Made by a program: the position numbers and the translations under genes. The notes below the pieces were generated by a model. It had not been told where the DNA came from, searched no databases, and was given only the letters and a program-made list of their open reading frames with translations. Below are positions 40,808 to 49,958 of a stretch of 60,771 nt of DNA, in pieces. Where the stretch lies: the IMG/VR virus record IMGVR_UViG_3300017773_000008, positions 1 to 60,771 of that record, one strand, 5' to 3'. Source of the DNA: a virus. How positions within the stretch are numbered: the first letter of the stretch is position 1; each line of letters begins with the position of its first letter.

Positions 40808-41909
40808 TTACCGTTCCACTATTTGTTACTATGTTTATTGAGCCAGACGAGAAAGATGCCGCTTTACCTGCCGCACCACCTGAACCTCCGCTTCCACCAC
40901 TTGAGCCTCCACTTCCGTTAGATGCGTTTCCATTTGCGCCCGTGCTTCCCGTACTTCCACTTGCTCCACCGCTACCTGCCGCACCATAACTTGCTCCAGC
41001 AGGGCCAGTTCCACCCGATCCACCCGTTCCACCAGTTCCTGCATTTGTTCCACCGCCCGAACCACCACTTCCTCCGCTTCCACTATTGGCTCCTCCTGCG
41101 GATTGTCCATAACCTTGACCTACTGCACCTGCTCCACCTGCTCCTCCGTTTCCACCTGCTCCACCAGATGTACTTGATGATGTTTGAGTCTTTTTTGCAA
41201 CTGAATAATAAATATTTACATTGCTATAACTGTCAGCATTATTTTTATTACCTCTTACATACCTCGGATAATTGCCATTAGGTGACATATTATTACCAGA
41301 ACCACCCATTTCAGTAGGATAATTAAGCCAATTACTATTATTAATATATCCTTGCCCAATACTCCCACCATAAGCAATATTAATTGGATAAGGATATCCA
41401 CCACCTCTAACTATAGACCAACGATAATTAGTATAGTTATAACTATAACCACTTGTGCTAGTTGAGGTAGTAGAACCATTACCACCAGTTCCACCCTGGC
41501 CACCTCCACCTGCACCGCCTGAACCTCCACCACCACCAGAGATTTCTCCAGTATTAATAAGGTTAAAGCTATGTGCTGAAGTTATTGCGTGTCCACCTGC
41601 ACCACCTGCACTACCATTTCCTCCAGTTCCAGAACCACCTGAACCTGCACCACCTGCCGTACCACCTAGACCACGAATAGTGCCTGCGTTATTTATGGTA
41701 AGTGTCCCACCCATACCATCTGGGATGGTTATTGGGCCAAGATCCACACCTTCTGGAACAATTAATGTTTTTGCTAAAGCGCCTTGATAGTCAGAAGTGC
41801 CAAACGCAGTTTGTAAATTTAAACTGGATGCTGCTGAAGCAGTAAAATCTAGTCCAGAAGCCCCTAGAACTACACCAAACCCTAAAACATTATAGCCAAA
41901 ACTTGTCAT
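40791..41909 (-). CDS. Glycine-rich tail-fibre adhesin
   Basis: This 372-aa protein has long glycine-rich stretches in two blocks (about residues 78-160 and 250-345), with GGxGG-type repeats rich in Ala, Ser, Asn and Thr, and an aromatic segment between them (about 160-235). Such blocks can stack as polyglycine-II helices, as in phage adhesins of the T-even gp38 type, whose variable loops contact the receptor. It overlaps the fibre gene by 1 bp, the expected place for a fibre-tip adhesin. It may be a hot spot of variation in host range. Confidence 0.7.
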   Translation of the reverse strand: MTSFGYNVLGFGVVLGASGLDFTASAASSLNLQTAFGTSDYQGALAKTLIVPEGVDLGPITIPDGMGGTLTINNAGTIRGLGGTAGGAGSGGSGTGGNGSAGGAGGHAITSAHSFNLINTGEISGGGGGSGGAGGGGQGGTGGNGSTTSTSTSGYSYNYTNYRWSIVRGGGYPYPINIAYGGSIGQGYINNSNWLNYPTEMGGSGNNMSPNGNYPRYVRGNKNNADSYSNVNIYYSVAKKTQTSSSTSGGAGGNGGAGGAGAVGQGYGQSAGGANSGSGGSGGSGGGTNAGTGGTGGSGGTGPAGASYGAAGSGGASGSTGSTGANGNASNGSGGSSGGSGGSGGAAGKAASFSSGSINIVTNSGTVNGATS

Positions 41910-44900
41910 TATGCATCATTAGCCGCATCAGTTGTAAAAAATAGTTTTATACCCAAAAGCCTAGAATCTCCTGATTGATCGTCAGCAGAAACATCTCTCA
42001 TAACTTGAAAGAAGCACAAGTCCTCTGCGGCAGGCGAACCTGCTATAGTTACGTTACCACTTTCTGCTGTAACATCTAAGTCGTTACTTGTTCCTGAGTG
42101 GGCTTTTGCAGTAGCTACTACCGTAGTACCAAACGCTGTGTTTAAATCTCCGTTGTCAGAGAAAGATCCTCCTGCTAACCCCCAAGCTGTTGTTCCCGTG
42201 TTTGTACCCGTCACTGTGAAATATGCTTTAAACGTAACCGTTCCTTCATCCCACGATTTAGGAAAAGCTATAGTAAATTGTGCATGCTCATCTGACCCTG
42301 TTGCAAAGTCTAAACATTTTAATTCAGGGCCGTTTGCTAGTTCTACTTGAGTAAGATCAGCACATCCATTTGTACTTTCTGGGTACATAGCTGCGGCAGG
42401 TATCCATATTGTTTCTTTTCCTGCAACTTTAACAGCCGCACTAGACACCGTTGGCTGTTGCGTAAAATTAACTACACCATTAGCTGCGATTGCAAGGGCA
42501 TCTGTGTCAGAAGCTGAACCAATATTACCTGTGTCAGGTATTACAATATTTCCACCAGTGGTCATAAGACCGCCACCTGTGTATGTACCACTTACGTCTA
42601 CATTACCGTTAATATCAATTAATGTTGAGTTAAGTTCTATTTCATCATCTGCATTAATATCTAAGTCCCCGTCAGCAGGTGAACCAATATTAATAGCGCT
42701 GTCACGGAATTGAACTACCATTGCAGCATTAAGTAATAACCCTGTATCAGCAACGTGTGTAAGAACAACATCATTGTCAGCACCAAAAGATAATGTTGCG
42801 GCATCGTGTTGTAATTCTAAATCTTGAGTTAGCGTAACATCACCATCAGATCCTATAGCAATAGCATCTGTGTCAGAAGCTGAACCAATATTGCCTGCGT
42901 CAGGTATTACAATGTTGCCACCTGTAGTCATTAAGCCACCGCCTGTATACGTTCCGCTTACATCTAAATTTGCGTTTATATCTGCGAGTGTTGCATTAAG
43001 TTCAATCTCGTCTGTTGCGTTTATGTCTAAAACTGTTGCACTTGGAGCATTGATATACTGTGATGCGTCATTAAACTGAAGTTGCATTGTAGAATTTAAT
43101 AACAGACCTGTATCAGCAACGTGTGTAAGAACAACGTCATTATCAGCACCAAAAGATAATGTTGCAGCATCGTGTTGCAACTCTAAATCTTGAGTTAATG
43201 TAACGTCACCATCAGCACCTATTGCAATCGCATTTGTATCAGAGGCTGAACCTATATTACCTGCATCTGGTATAACAATGTTACCTCCTGTAGTCATAAG
43301 ACCACCACCAGTATATGTGCCACTTACATCTAAGTTTGCATTAACATCCACAAGTGTAGCATTAAGTTCTATTTCATCTGTTGCATTTATATCAAGAACA
43401 GTAGCACTAGGAGCGTTAATATATTGGGATGCGTCATTAAATTGAAGTTGCATTGTAGAGTTTAACAACAGACCTGTATCAGCAACATGCGTTAATGTTA
43501 CGTCTTGATCGTTACCAAACTGTACCGTGCCACCATCTGCGAGAAACAGATCAGAAAACTCTACACTTGCTGTACCTAATGTAGCACCATCAGCACTAGA
43601 GGGAACGATAGATGTACCCACTGTAGCTGTGTTAAGAACAGGGCTTGTTAAGGTTTTGTTTGTAAGCGTATCTGTAGATACGAGAGATACTAATGTTGAG
43701 CTAGATCCTGCAGGAAGTGTAAGTGTATTTGTTACACCTGCAGAGTGAGGTTGTGCAATAACAATTTGACCGTGACTATTATCCTCACAATTAAACTGTA
43801 TAGCACCAGAGTTAGTATCACCTCTAACGGTTACGTGACCTGTTCCTTTTGCCGATAGATCAAGATCAATGTTAGTATCTCCACCTGTAGCAGAAAGTAA
43901 TGGTGGATTGCTTGTTGCAGCATTTGTTATATCAAATTGATTGACCGCACTGCTTGTTGTTTGAAATATGATTTGCTCATTGCCGTTTTCATCTGCTATG
44001 AAGTGTGCATCGTCAATAAGTATATTGTGAGAATTAGTGTCTAAATTACCGCCTAATTGTGGAGTCGAGTCCTCTGATACGTTTGATAAATCACCACTTG
44101 AACCTGTGCCTGCAATAATGGCGCTCCTGGTAATTTTTTTAAGACCTCCCCCTGATGTGTCCACTGCTATAAGAACATCATCATCAGCTGCTGTAGATAT
44201 TTCTGATAACGACCCTACCGCTACAGGATTAAAGTTAGTACCATCTGCAACTAATATGTGTCCTGCTGTATTAGTTCCCATAATAAGATCGTCACCTGTT
44301 ATGGTCAAGTCACCACCCACAACAACATCTCCGTTAAACGTAGCCTTTCCTGCAAGCTCCATATCAATGTCAAGTGCAGTTATAGCACTAGACCCATCTG
44401 TGCCTTTGATAGCAAAGTTTTTGTCAGCGACACTTACGGTAAGTTCAACATCAGAGGAGTTGTTAGCTATATCTAATATAGATGTGCCATTATCTTTAAA
44501 TGTTACATTAGCCCCGTTTGCATCAAGAATAATATCTGCTTCAGCATCAACAGTTAAATTATTAGCTGATATTGTTAAATCTGTACCATCACCTTCAATC
44601 TTTTCACTGTCTCCACCAAAAACGATACCTACATTGTTAGGCACATGTATGTCAGAAGTGGCGGTTAAATTTATTTTAGCGCTAGAGGCTATTGTTAAAT
44701 CTGTACCATCTCCCTCTATTTTTTCGCCATCATCACCAAAAGTTACACCAATACTTGCGGGTATATTAATGTCTCCACCAGACCCAACGCTTATGCTTAT
44801 ATCAGTGCCGTCAGATTCTATCTTCTCATCTCCAGAACCATCAAGTATTAACCCCACGCCCGAAGGTATAACTACATCTGAAGTGGCTGTTAAGTTTATC

Positions 44901-45979
44901 TTTGCCCCAGAAGTTATTGTTAAATCAGTGTTATCCCCCTCTATCTTTTCTCCAGTGCCAAAAGTGACTCCTACATTAGCAGGCACAACCACGTCCGCTG
45001 TGGCAGTTAAATTAATGTTGTTACCTGTTATAGTAAGGTCTGTGCCATCACCCTCAATTTTTTCACCGTCATTACCAAATGTTAATCCTATATCGGCAGG
45101 TATATTAATATCACCACCTGAACCCACAGTGATAGATAAGTCAGTCCCATCCGATTCTATTTTTTCTGCAGTGGCAAAAGTAAGCCCAACACCTGAAGGT
45201 ATATTAACATCAGCTGTAGCAGTTAGATTAATATTATTACCAGTAATGGTTAAATCTGTGCCATCACCCTCTATCTTTTCTCCGTCATCACCAAAAGTTA
45301 AACCAACATTCGCTGGAATGTTAATATCAACTCCAGCCGTTAAATTCATATCTCCATCTGTTACGAGATCTAATGTAGCATCAGCACTTGATCTAATAGA
45401 TATAGCAGAATCTCTAAACTGAACTGCCATACCTGCATTTAATAATAGAGCTGTATCCGCAACATGTGTTAAGCTGACATCTCCATCCGCGCCAAACGAA
45501 AGAACCGCGCCATCTGATTGTAATTTTAAATCATCATCAACAAACAAGTCTGGTATGGCTAAATCTTGAAATAGGTCATAAACTGCAGCACTGCTCTCTC
45601 CACCATCAGTAGCTATCATTTTTACTTGCCCTGCTAAAACAGCTACATTATTCCCTGTGCCTTGGCTAAAGGTTAAAGTAAAACTTGTTTGGTTTTCTAT
45701 TATCCAAACCTTAGATAATGAATTAGGTGCAAGTGTAACTGTACAAGCCTGCCCCCCACCTGTGCATTTTAAATATAATGATCTTGCCTCGTCAGAGGCC
45801 CCATCAGCAACTGTTATGGTATGTGTAGAAGCGTTAGATATTGCTTCTCCAGTTGAACTATAAGAAAAAGCCTCTGCTATAAGTTCTAGGTTGGTGTTAG
45901 TAGTTGTACCCCACGTACCTGTTTGCTCACCTGTGCCTATTTCTTCTAGTCTAAGGTCATTTGTGTAAACGCTTGCCAT
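41909..45979 (-). CDS. Long repetitive tail fibre
   Basis: This 1356-aa protein has three parts. The N-terminal about 140 residues probably attach it to the tail. The middle is built of repeats: several of about 35-40 aa (EKIEGDGTDLTI, then NINLTATADV and IPANVGLTFG), and later three long repeats of 122 aa. The C-terminal about 180 residues (from ETIWIPAAAMYPES on) are non-repetitive and end in a beta-rich domain. I associate this C-terminal domain with other marine fibres. It would form a trimeric beta-helical fibre that carries the adhesin encoded next. It is the longest structural gene outside the internal proteins. Confidence 0.8.
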   Translation of the reverse strand: MASVYTNDLRLEEIGTGEQTGTWGTTTNTNLELIAEAFSYSSTGEAISNASTHTITVADGASDEARSLYLKCTGGGQACTVTLAPNSLSKVWIIENQTSFTLTFSQGTGNNVAVLAGQVKMIATDGGESSAAVYDLFQDLAIPDLFVDDDLKLQSDGAVLSFGADGDVSLTHVADTALLLNAGMAVQFRDSAISIRSSADATLDLVTDGDMNLTAGVDINIPANVGLTFGDDGEKIEGDGTDLTITGNNINLTATADVNIPSGVGLTFATAEKIESDGTDLSITVGSGGDINIPADIGLTFGNDGEKIEGDGTDLTITGNNINLTATADVVVPANVGVTFGTGEKIEGDNTDLTITSGAKINLTATSDVVIPSGVGLILDGSGDEKIESDGTDISISVGSGGDINIPASIGVTFGDDGEKIEGDGTDLTIASSAKINLTATSDIHVPNNVGIVFGGDSEKIEGDGTDLTISANNLTVDAEADIILDANGANVTFKDNGTSILDIANNSSDVELTVSVADKNFAIKGTDGSSAITALDIDMELAGKATFNGDVVVGGDLTITGDDLIMGTNTAGHILVADGTNFNPVAVGSLSEISTAADDDVLIAVDTSGGGLKKITRSAIIAGTGSSGDLSNVSEDSTPQLGGNLDTNSHNILIDDAHFIADENGNEQIIFQTTSSAVNQFDITNAATSNPPLLSATGGDTNIDLDLSAKGTGHVTVRGDTNSGAIQFNCEDNSHGQIVIAQPHSAGVTNTLTLPAGSSSTLVSLVSTDTLTNKTLTSPVLNTATVGTSIVPSSADGATLGTASVEFSDLFLADGGTVQFGNDQDVTLTHVADTGLLLNSTMQLQFNDASQYINAPSATVLDINATDEIELNATLVDVNANLDVSGTYTGGGLMTTGGNIVIPDAGNIGSASDTNAIAIGADGDVTLTQDLELQHDAATLSFGADNDVVLTHVADTGLLLNSTMQLQFNDASQYINAPSATVLDINATDEIELNATLADINANLDVSGTYTGGGLMTTGGNIVIPDAGNIGSASDTDAIAIGSDGDVTLTQDLELQHDAATLSFGADNDVVLTHVADTGLLLNAAMVVQFRDSAINIGSPADGDLDINADDEIELNSTLIDINGNVDVSGTYTGGGLMTTGGNIVIPDTGNIGSASDTDALAIAANGVVNFTQQPTVSSAAVKVAGKETIWIPAAAMYPESTNGCADLTQVELANGPELKCLDFATGSDEHAQFTIAFPKSWDEGTVTFKAYFTVTGTNTGTTAWGLAGGSFSDNGDLNTAFGTTVVATAKAHSGTSNDLDVTAESGNVTIAGSPAAEDLCFFQVMRDVSADDQSGDSRLLGIKLFFTTDAANDA
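42480..43530 (-). repeat. Three tandem 366-bp repeats in the fibre gene
   Basis: Matching landmarks recur exactly 366 bp apart; for example the TCAGA(A/G)GCTGAACC block starts at 42507, 42873 and 43239. Each unit encodes about 122 aa. The copies are similar but not identical, so they are old or diverging duplications. They allow in-frame change of fibre length by recombination. Confidence 0.8.
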
Positions 45980-45992
45980 GTTTTAAACCTTT

Positions 45993-46433
45993 CTATGCAA
46001 TACGTATAATAGCAGTTGTATCAGATGCCGTAGGAAACGCAACTTTAAACGTGCTATTACTTGATGACTTATCTGCTCCAAAGTCTAATACTGCAACTGC
46101 AGGATTAGTGCCTCCAGACTTATAAATTAAAGCCCCCCTCGCTGTTATAGTAGAACTCGACCACGTAGTGTCTGAAAAATCAAGATACGCAATAGTGCCA
46201 GAAGTATCACTTTTAGGTGCTGTACCAATGGTTAACGTGTTACCACCTGCTGTATAACCTGTCCCACTAGTTTCGTTAGTTGTTGAATACACAGTGGTAG
46301 TAGCATCTAAAGTAGCACTAGATGTGTATAACGCTATTTTAAATGATTGAGATGTATCACTACTAAAGTCCATCTCCCCGTTTAAAAGAGCAATTTTAAA
46401 AGAAGTACACAAATAATTACCAGTAAACGCCAT
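45993..46433 (-). CDS. Small beta-rich tail or collar protein
   Basis: This 146-aa Ser/Thr-rich, beta-strand protein (FKIALYTSSATLDATTTVY) lies between the adaptor and fibre genes. In podoviruses with SU10-type adaptors, a collar or decoration protein often occupies this place. Regular strand alternation and lack of charge patches fit a structural role. It overlaps the adaptor gene by 1 bp. Confidence 0.6.
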   Translation of the reverse strand: MAFTGNYLCTSFKIALLNGEMDFSSDTSQSFKIALYTSSATLDATTTVYSTTNETSGTGYTAGGNTLTIGTAPKSDTSGTIAYLDFSDTTWSSSTITARGALIYKSGGTNPAVAVLDFGADKSSSNSTFKVAFPTASDTTAIIRIA

Positions 46434-47077
46434 TAACCAGCACCTTGTCCCAACGGCCCAGATCTATAACTATCTTGCCTTAATTTACCATCTACAGAAT
46501 TTTTTAATAATGTTATAGAATGTAAATACATTTTTTCATAATTTTGTATAATGTCAGGTTCACCTTTTTGGAATCTTATTGCTTCTACCAATGCTCCATT
46601 TAACAGCGCGGTGTCAAAATTATCCCCTAAATAAGTACCACCTGCGGTGACTATGGAGGTAGGATATTTAGCATATATATGTTCTATTTCATAATTTTGG
46701 TCTGGGGTTGGGGCGAACATTAATTTTACATTAGACCCCGAAGTGCTATGATAAGCATAAAATTTAGGTAGCCCATACTTAGCACTTGTATTTACAGGGT
46801 AAGCATCTCGTAAAAAATTAACATCTTTATTTAATAAATAGTTAGTAGTGCTACTGCTTATTACCGCTATACTATACGTGTGCAAATACCCGTCAGGCGT
46901 TGTATACAGTTTATTAGTGGCTGTAAGAGGGCCACTATCTACAGTACGCATAGATGGTAGTTCAACAGTATTAAATATTTTTTGCTCTGCCTGTTGTGTA
47001 AACATAGCAAGCTGATCGTCTGAAAAACTGGTTTCACATATATCTTCAATATTTGTTTTTAAGTTAGTATAATTCAT
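46433..47077 (-). CDS. Head-tail adaptor, SU10-type
   Basis: This 214-aa protein starts with MNYTNLKTNIEDICETSFSD, then QQAEQKIFNTVELPSMR, the N-terminal pattern I associate with SU10-like adaptor proteins. These form a ring under the portal and connect it to the short tail. The C-terminal part is helical (about residues 165-210). The context, between the zinc-ribbon head-closure-like gene and the fibre block, agrees with this. Confidence 0.7.
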   Translation of the reverse strand: MNYTNLKTNIEDICETSFSDDQLAMFTQQAEQKIFNTVELPSMRTVDSGPLTATNKLYTTPDGYLHTYSIAVISSSTTNYLLNKDVNFLRDAYPVNTSAKYGLPKFYAYHSTSGSNVKLMFAPTPDQNYEIEHIYAKYPTSIVTAGGTYLGDNFDTALLNGALVEAIRFQKGEPDIIQNYEKMYLHSITLLKNSVDGKLRQDSYRSGPLGQGAG

Positions 47078-47424
47078 GTTGTCACCGTTACTTCACCTAC
47101 TGCACTTACAGCTTCTAGTCTGTTGGTTCTTAACCCATAAATATTTTTACCATCTCCAACTGGATCCCAACCCCATTGTGTATTTCTACTACTAGGATAC
47201 CCTGCAAAATCAGGTCGTGGATCACGTACAGCTTGCGGGTCTCTAACAGGATATAAACCTAATTTATTCTGCGGATGGTCTGGACTAAAACATTGCGGAC
47301 AAGCCTTTAAATTTGTATTCCTACCTCTTGTAATTATGTTTCGTAGCTGTCGCAGTTTAAAACGAAACCCACATATATCACATTCGGCTATTACTTTTTT
47401 ACTAGAAGCAAAGGGTACAGTCAT
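47074..47424 (-). CDS. Zinc-ribbon late protein
   Basis: This 116-aa protein has CDIC (residues 15-18) and CPQC (about 42-45), a zinc ribbon, then DPQAVRDPRPDFAGY. I have seen this combination as a conserved small late protein of marine podoviruses, next to the adaptor. Its exact role is unknown; head completion is likely from position. It overlaps the adaptor gene by 4 bp. Confidence 0.65.
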   Translation of the reverse strand: MTVPFASSKKVIAECDICGFRFKLRQLRNIITRGRNTNLKACPQCFSPDHPQNKLGLYPVRDPQAVRDPRPDFAGYPSSRNTQWGWDPVGDGKNIYGLRTNRLEAVSAVGEVTVTT

Positions 47425-47426
47425 TT

Positions 47427-47666
47427 TTACCTCATTTTACACTTTCTTATGCCTTTTTTAGCAACACCTGATCCACGAACTTTACGTCCCTTCTTATACT
47501 TCAAAGCTACACCCTCGGCAAACTCGTTATCAATACCTAATTCTATTAAATCTTTTCTACCTTTTCTCTTTAAATACTCTTCAAAACTTTCGTCCATCCT
47601 AGAGTAACGTTTAAAATCTTCTCTTAAATTTTGAGCGTCTATGTCTAAATCACTAACCCCACCCAT
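47427..47666 (-). CDS. Small protein with KVRGSGVAKKGIRKCKMR tail
   Basis: This 79-aa protein has a helical body with YLKRKGRKDLIELG (about residues 31-44), similar to FLINKGRRDLVKTG in the 49270 product. Its C-terminal 20 residues are nearly identical to the ends of the 48362 and 49959 products. The body and tail appear to be shuffled independently among neighbours. The function is unknown; virion association is likely. Confidence 0.65.
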   Translation of the reverse strand: MGGVSDLDIDAQNLREDFKRYSRMDESFEEYLKRKGRKDLIELGIDNEFAEGVALKYKKGRKVRGSGVAKKGIRKCKMR

Positions 47667-47668
47667 AA

Positions 47669-48358
47669 TTATATCCTCCCTATTCTTGGCACAAAACGTT
47701 CAGATGTCTTTTCTCTGTCTTCACCTGCCGCTAAGTTATACTGCTCATCATAAGTTGCTTTTAGCATTTCTACTCTAGTTACTAGTTCAGGTACTTTCAT
47801 AGCTATATAATATGCTAATCCTGCTACTAAACACGGCAAAAAACGGAAGTTCATATCCGCTGTTTCCACACCATTACCCGCATCTTCTATCCTACGTAAC
47901 CTCCAATATACAAATGTATATGTTTGTGAATCATCAGGCACAGGCCAAAGATTTATACGTGGAGCAGTTAATAACCTTTCAATCCACACCTGAAGAGGTC
48001 TACCCTGTGTTAACTTGTTTGGGATAGCCGCGTAGCTACTCACACCTATACGACTTATGGTAAGATCAGATTGTGTAGAAGTATTACCTGCGTTTGTTCT
48101 AATAACATGGTCTAAAAGGTCTATGGTATCTGCAGGTAAAGTATATTGTGATGTACCTGCTGTAAGAGTTTGAGTGCCACTATCAATAGTCCACAGGTTT
48201 AAACCTCTGTTTTGCCACTCAATAGTTAATAGATTCATAGACCTACGGGCAGTTCTTAGATCGTATCCAGAACGCATTTCACGACCTGCACGCTCCCACG
48301 CTTCTTCAGCGATCTCCGTGAAGTCCATGTCAAATGCTGTTGTACCCGAAGTAGCCAT
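47669..48358 (-). CDS. Tail accessory / head-completion protein (P22 gp4-like)
   Basis: This 229-aa protein has an N-terminal helical part with AWERAGREMRSGYDLRTARR (about residues 19-38), the beta segment TIDSGTQTLTAGTSQYTLP (about 57-75), and a C-terminal helical end. This build resembles P22 gp4-type tail accessory factors, which seal the portal. Its position among head-tail joining genes supports it. Confidence 0.65.
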   Translation of the reverse strand: MATSGTTAFDMDFTEIAEEAWERAGREMRSGYDLRTARRSMNLLTIEWQNRGLNLWTIDSGTQTLTAGTSQYTLPADTIDLLDHVIRTNAGNTSTQSDLTISRIGVSSYAAIPNKLTQGRPLQVWIERLLTAPRINLWPVPDDSQTYTFVYWRLRRIEDAGNGVETADMNFRFLPCLVAGLAYYIAMKVPELVTRVEMLKATYDEQYNLAAGEDREKTSERFVPRIGRI

Positions 48359-48361
48359 GTT

Positions 48362-48862
48362 TTACACCATCTTACACTTTCTTATGCCTTTTCTAGCAAT
48401 GCCTGCCCCTCGAACTTTACCACCTTTTTTAAAATTTCTTTTTAACGTCCCTCTGCCAGCATATGGGCCTTCATATTCTTCTTGGTAGTTAGTCATACCT
48501 CTACCTGGGGTTAACCCACCCATACCTGGTTCTATGGCTCGTGGATCTATATTAAACCTTCTACTTCTCATTAATTCATTGGGATCTTTTTTCTCATATA
48601 TCATACGCTGAACTTCAGCAAAATCATCACCAATTTTATCATCTTTTTTTTCTGCTTGTTGTAGTTTTTTCAAATACGTTTTTGGAAATTTCATAGGATC
48701 CCCATATTTATCTTTACGCATTTTATCAAGCAATGCTAATTCTTCTTTAGTTTCAAGAATACCGCTTTTATCTAAATCCGACTTGTTTCCAAGCCTAGCG
48801 GCTGCTTCAGCTTCAATAATTCTTTCGGCTAAAGATTTTTTCTTTTTATTCTTCTCAACCAT
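48362..48862 (-). CDS. Charged protein with KVRGAGIARKGIRKCKMV tail
   Basis: This 166-aa protein is rich in Lys, Glu and Asp with long helices. It ends with KGGKVRGAGIARKGIRKCKM, almost the same tail as in the 47427 and 49959 products. The bodies are unrelated by eye. The gene lies just after the acidic SAP-like gene in transcription order. The function is unknown. Confidence 0.65.
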   Translation of the reverse strand: MVEKNKKKKSLAERIIEAEAAARLGNKSDLDKSGILETKEELALLDKMRKDKYGDPMKFPKTYLKKLQQAEKKDDKIGDDFAEVQRMIYEKKDPNELMRSRRFNIDPRAIEPGMGGLTPGRGMTNYQEEYEGPYAGRGTLKRNFKKGGKVRGAGIARKGIRKCKMV

Positions 48863-48872
48863 TTCTTAGCTC

Positions 48873-49259
48873 CTATATACTAAAATACCCTTTAAAATAG
48901 CCATCGACCTGCTCTAATAGGTCACCTTTAGACTTACGCCTGTCTAACTCTATACCATGTTCTCTCATAAGAGCTTCTAACTGTGCTTTGGTCATGCTTC
49001 CATAATCAGGCACGTCACTAGATTCTTCTACTCCCTCAATAACTTCTTCTACTTCTTCGATAACTGCTTCTACTTCTTCAATTATCTCTTCTGCTTCTTC
49101 AACAGGAGCTGCTTCAGCTTCAACCCCAGATATCATTGCTAGTGCCTCTGCTTCGGTAAATATAGTAGTTTTTACAAGTTTATCGTTTTCGTCCACAACA
49201 TTATAAACAGGGTTGTCGTGAACATCCGTACCTACTTGAACCATTTTTAAATGCGCCAT
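48873..49259 (-). CDS. Acidic protein with C-terminal HeH/SAP-like domain
   Basis: This 128-aa protein has a small N-terminal beta part, a Glu-rich low-complexity middle (repeats of EE-V/A-E, about residues 55-85) and a C-terminal HeH/SAP-like helical domain: MTKAQLEALMREHGIELD (about 94-111). Such domains bind DNA or proteins and are frequent in phage structural proteins near the capsid genes. AAGGAGATAA is a strong ribosome binding site. Confidence 0.65.
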   Translation of the reverse strand: MAHLKMVQVGTDVHDNPVYNVVDENDKLVKTTIFTEAEALAMISGVEAEAAPVEEAEEIIEEVEAVIEEVEEVIEGVEESSDVPDYGSMTKAQLEALMREHGIELDRRKSKGDLLEQVDGYFKGYFSI

Positions 49260-49269
49260 AATTATCTCC

Positions 49270-49524
49270 TTATGTATATAAAGTCTTTTTGCGTCTGTTT
49301 TCCATTATAGCACCACAACCTCGTGCTACGCTCCTCTTACGTCTAGCAAGACCACCACGGCTAAAGTTATCGTCACCTATTTTCATGGTTTCTCCCCTAC
49401 CCTTACCTGTTTTTACTAAGTCTCTTCTACCTTTATTTATAAGGAATTGAGCTTCACTCATACTATCAGAAGCAGAACCCTCATAGTACTCCTCTAATAA
49501 TTCTTCTAAAGTTTCTTCAGCCAT
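49270..49524 (-). CDS. Small protein with GCGAIMENRRKKT tail
   Basis: The ATG at 49524, behind AAGGAGAAG, is preferred to an upstream TTG at 49542. The 84-aa product has an acidic N-terminal helix, the FLINKGRRDLVKTG motif shared with the 47427 product, and the basic end RSVARGCGAIMENRRKKT. I associate that ending with many small late proteins of marine phages. It overlaps the next gene upstream by 8 bp. Confidence 0.6.
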   Translation of the reverse strand: MAEETLEELLEEYYEGSASDSMSEAQFLINKGRRDLVKTGKGRGETMKIGDDNFSRGGLARRKRSVARGCGAIMENRRKKTLYT

Positions 49525-49792
49525 GTCTTCTTCTCCTTGCAAGCCCGCCTACACGCATTTTTACTGTAGCAGGTTTTGTATTTTTTACTACTGTTTTCCC
49601 TTTTGCTCCAGCCCGTTTCTTTTTCTTAGCAGTGGAGGCCCTCTGCGATTGGCTTAAACTACTGGCTTTACTTCTTGGCAGACACCTGTCTGGGTTCTTT
49701 TTATCTTTAGAAGTCCCACACTTGCCTTTAATTTTGCCGTCCGTACCAATACGAACCCAGTCTTGTTTAACCCAATCTTTAAGAGCGCCCAT
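49517..49792 (-). CDS. Small basic protein, DUF5872-like
   Basis: This 91-aa protein has LKDWVKQDWVRIG (residues 4-16), then KGKCGTSKDKKNPDRCLPRS with two Cys, then a Lys-rich tail ending VGGLARRRRHG. The start resembles small phage and algal-virus proteins known as DUF5872 (function unknown); the match is from memory. It overlaps the upstream gene by one base (TAATG). Confidence 0.6.
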   Translation of the reverse strand: MGALKDWVKQDWVRIGTDGKIKGKCGTSKDKKNPDRCLPRSKASSLSQSQRASTAKKKKRAGAKGKTVVKNTKPATVKMRVGGLARRRRHG

Positions 49793-49956
49793 TACTTTTT
49801 CTTCTTCCCTTTAGCCCCTTTTGCATAGTTAGGGTCTTTGCAGTATTTAGAAGCAGCCATATTAGCATAAGCACTGGGATACGTATCGAAAGTGCGTTTT
49901 GCCCACGCTTTACCTGATGGGCAAATTTTACCACCTTTTTTATAATACCTACGCAT
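49792..49956 (-). CDS. 54-aa conserved basic protein with two Cys
   Basis: A short frame encodes MRRYYKKGGKICPSGKAWAK, then YPSAYANMAASKYCKDPNY and a Lys-rich end. I recognise this pattern as a small conserved protein of marine phages. Its start follows the stop of the upstream gene by 2 bp and its stop overlaps the next start. The two Cys might bind a metal or form a disulfide. The function is unknown. Confidence 0.65.
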   Translation of the reverse strand: MRRYYKKGGKICPSGKAWAKRTFDTYPSAYANMAASKYCKDPNYAKGAKGKKKK

Positions 49957-49958
49957 AA

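Noticed and set aside
44037-45422. Open frame of 461 codons on the plus strand opposite the fibre gene
   Set aside because: It mirrors the repeats of the fibre gene in the antisense direction and has no ribosome binding site or family features. The repetitive codon pattern of the real gene keeps it free of stops.
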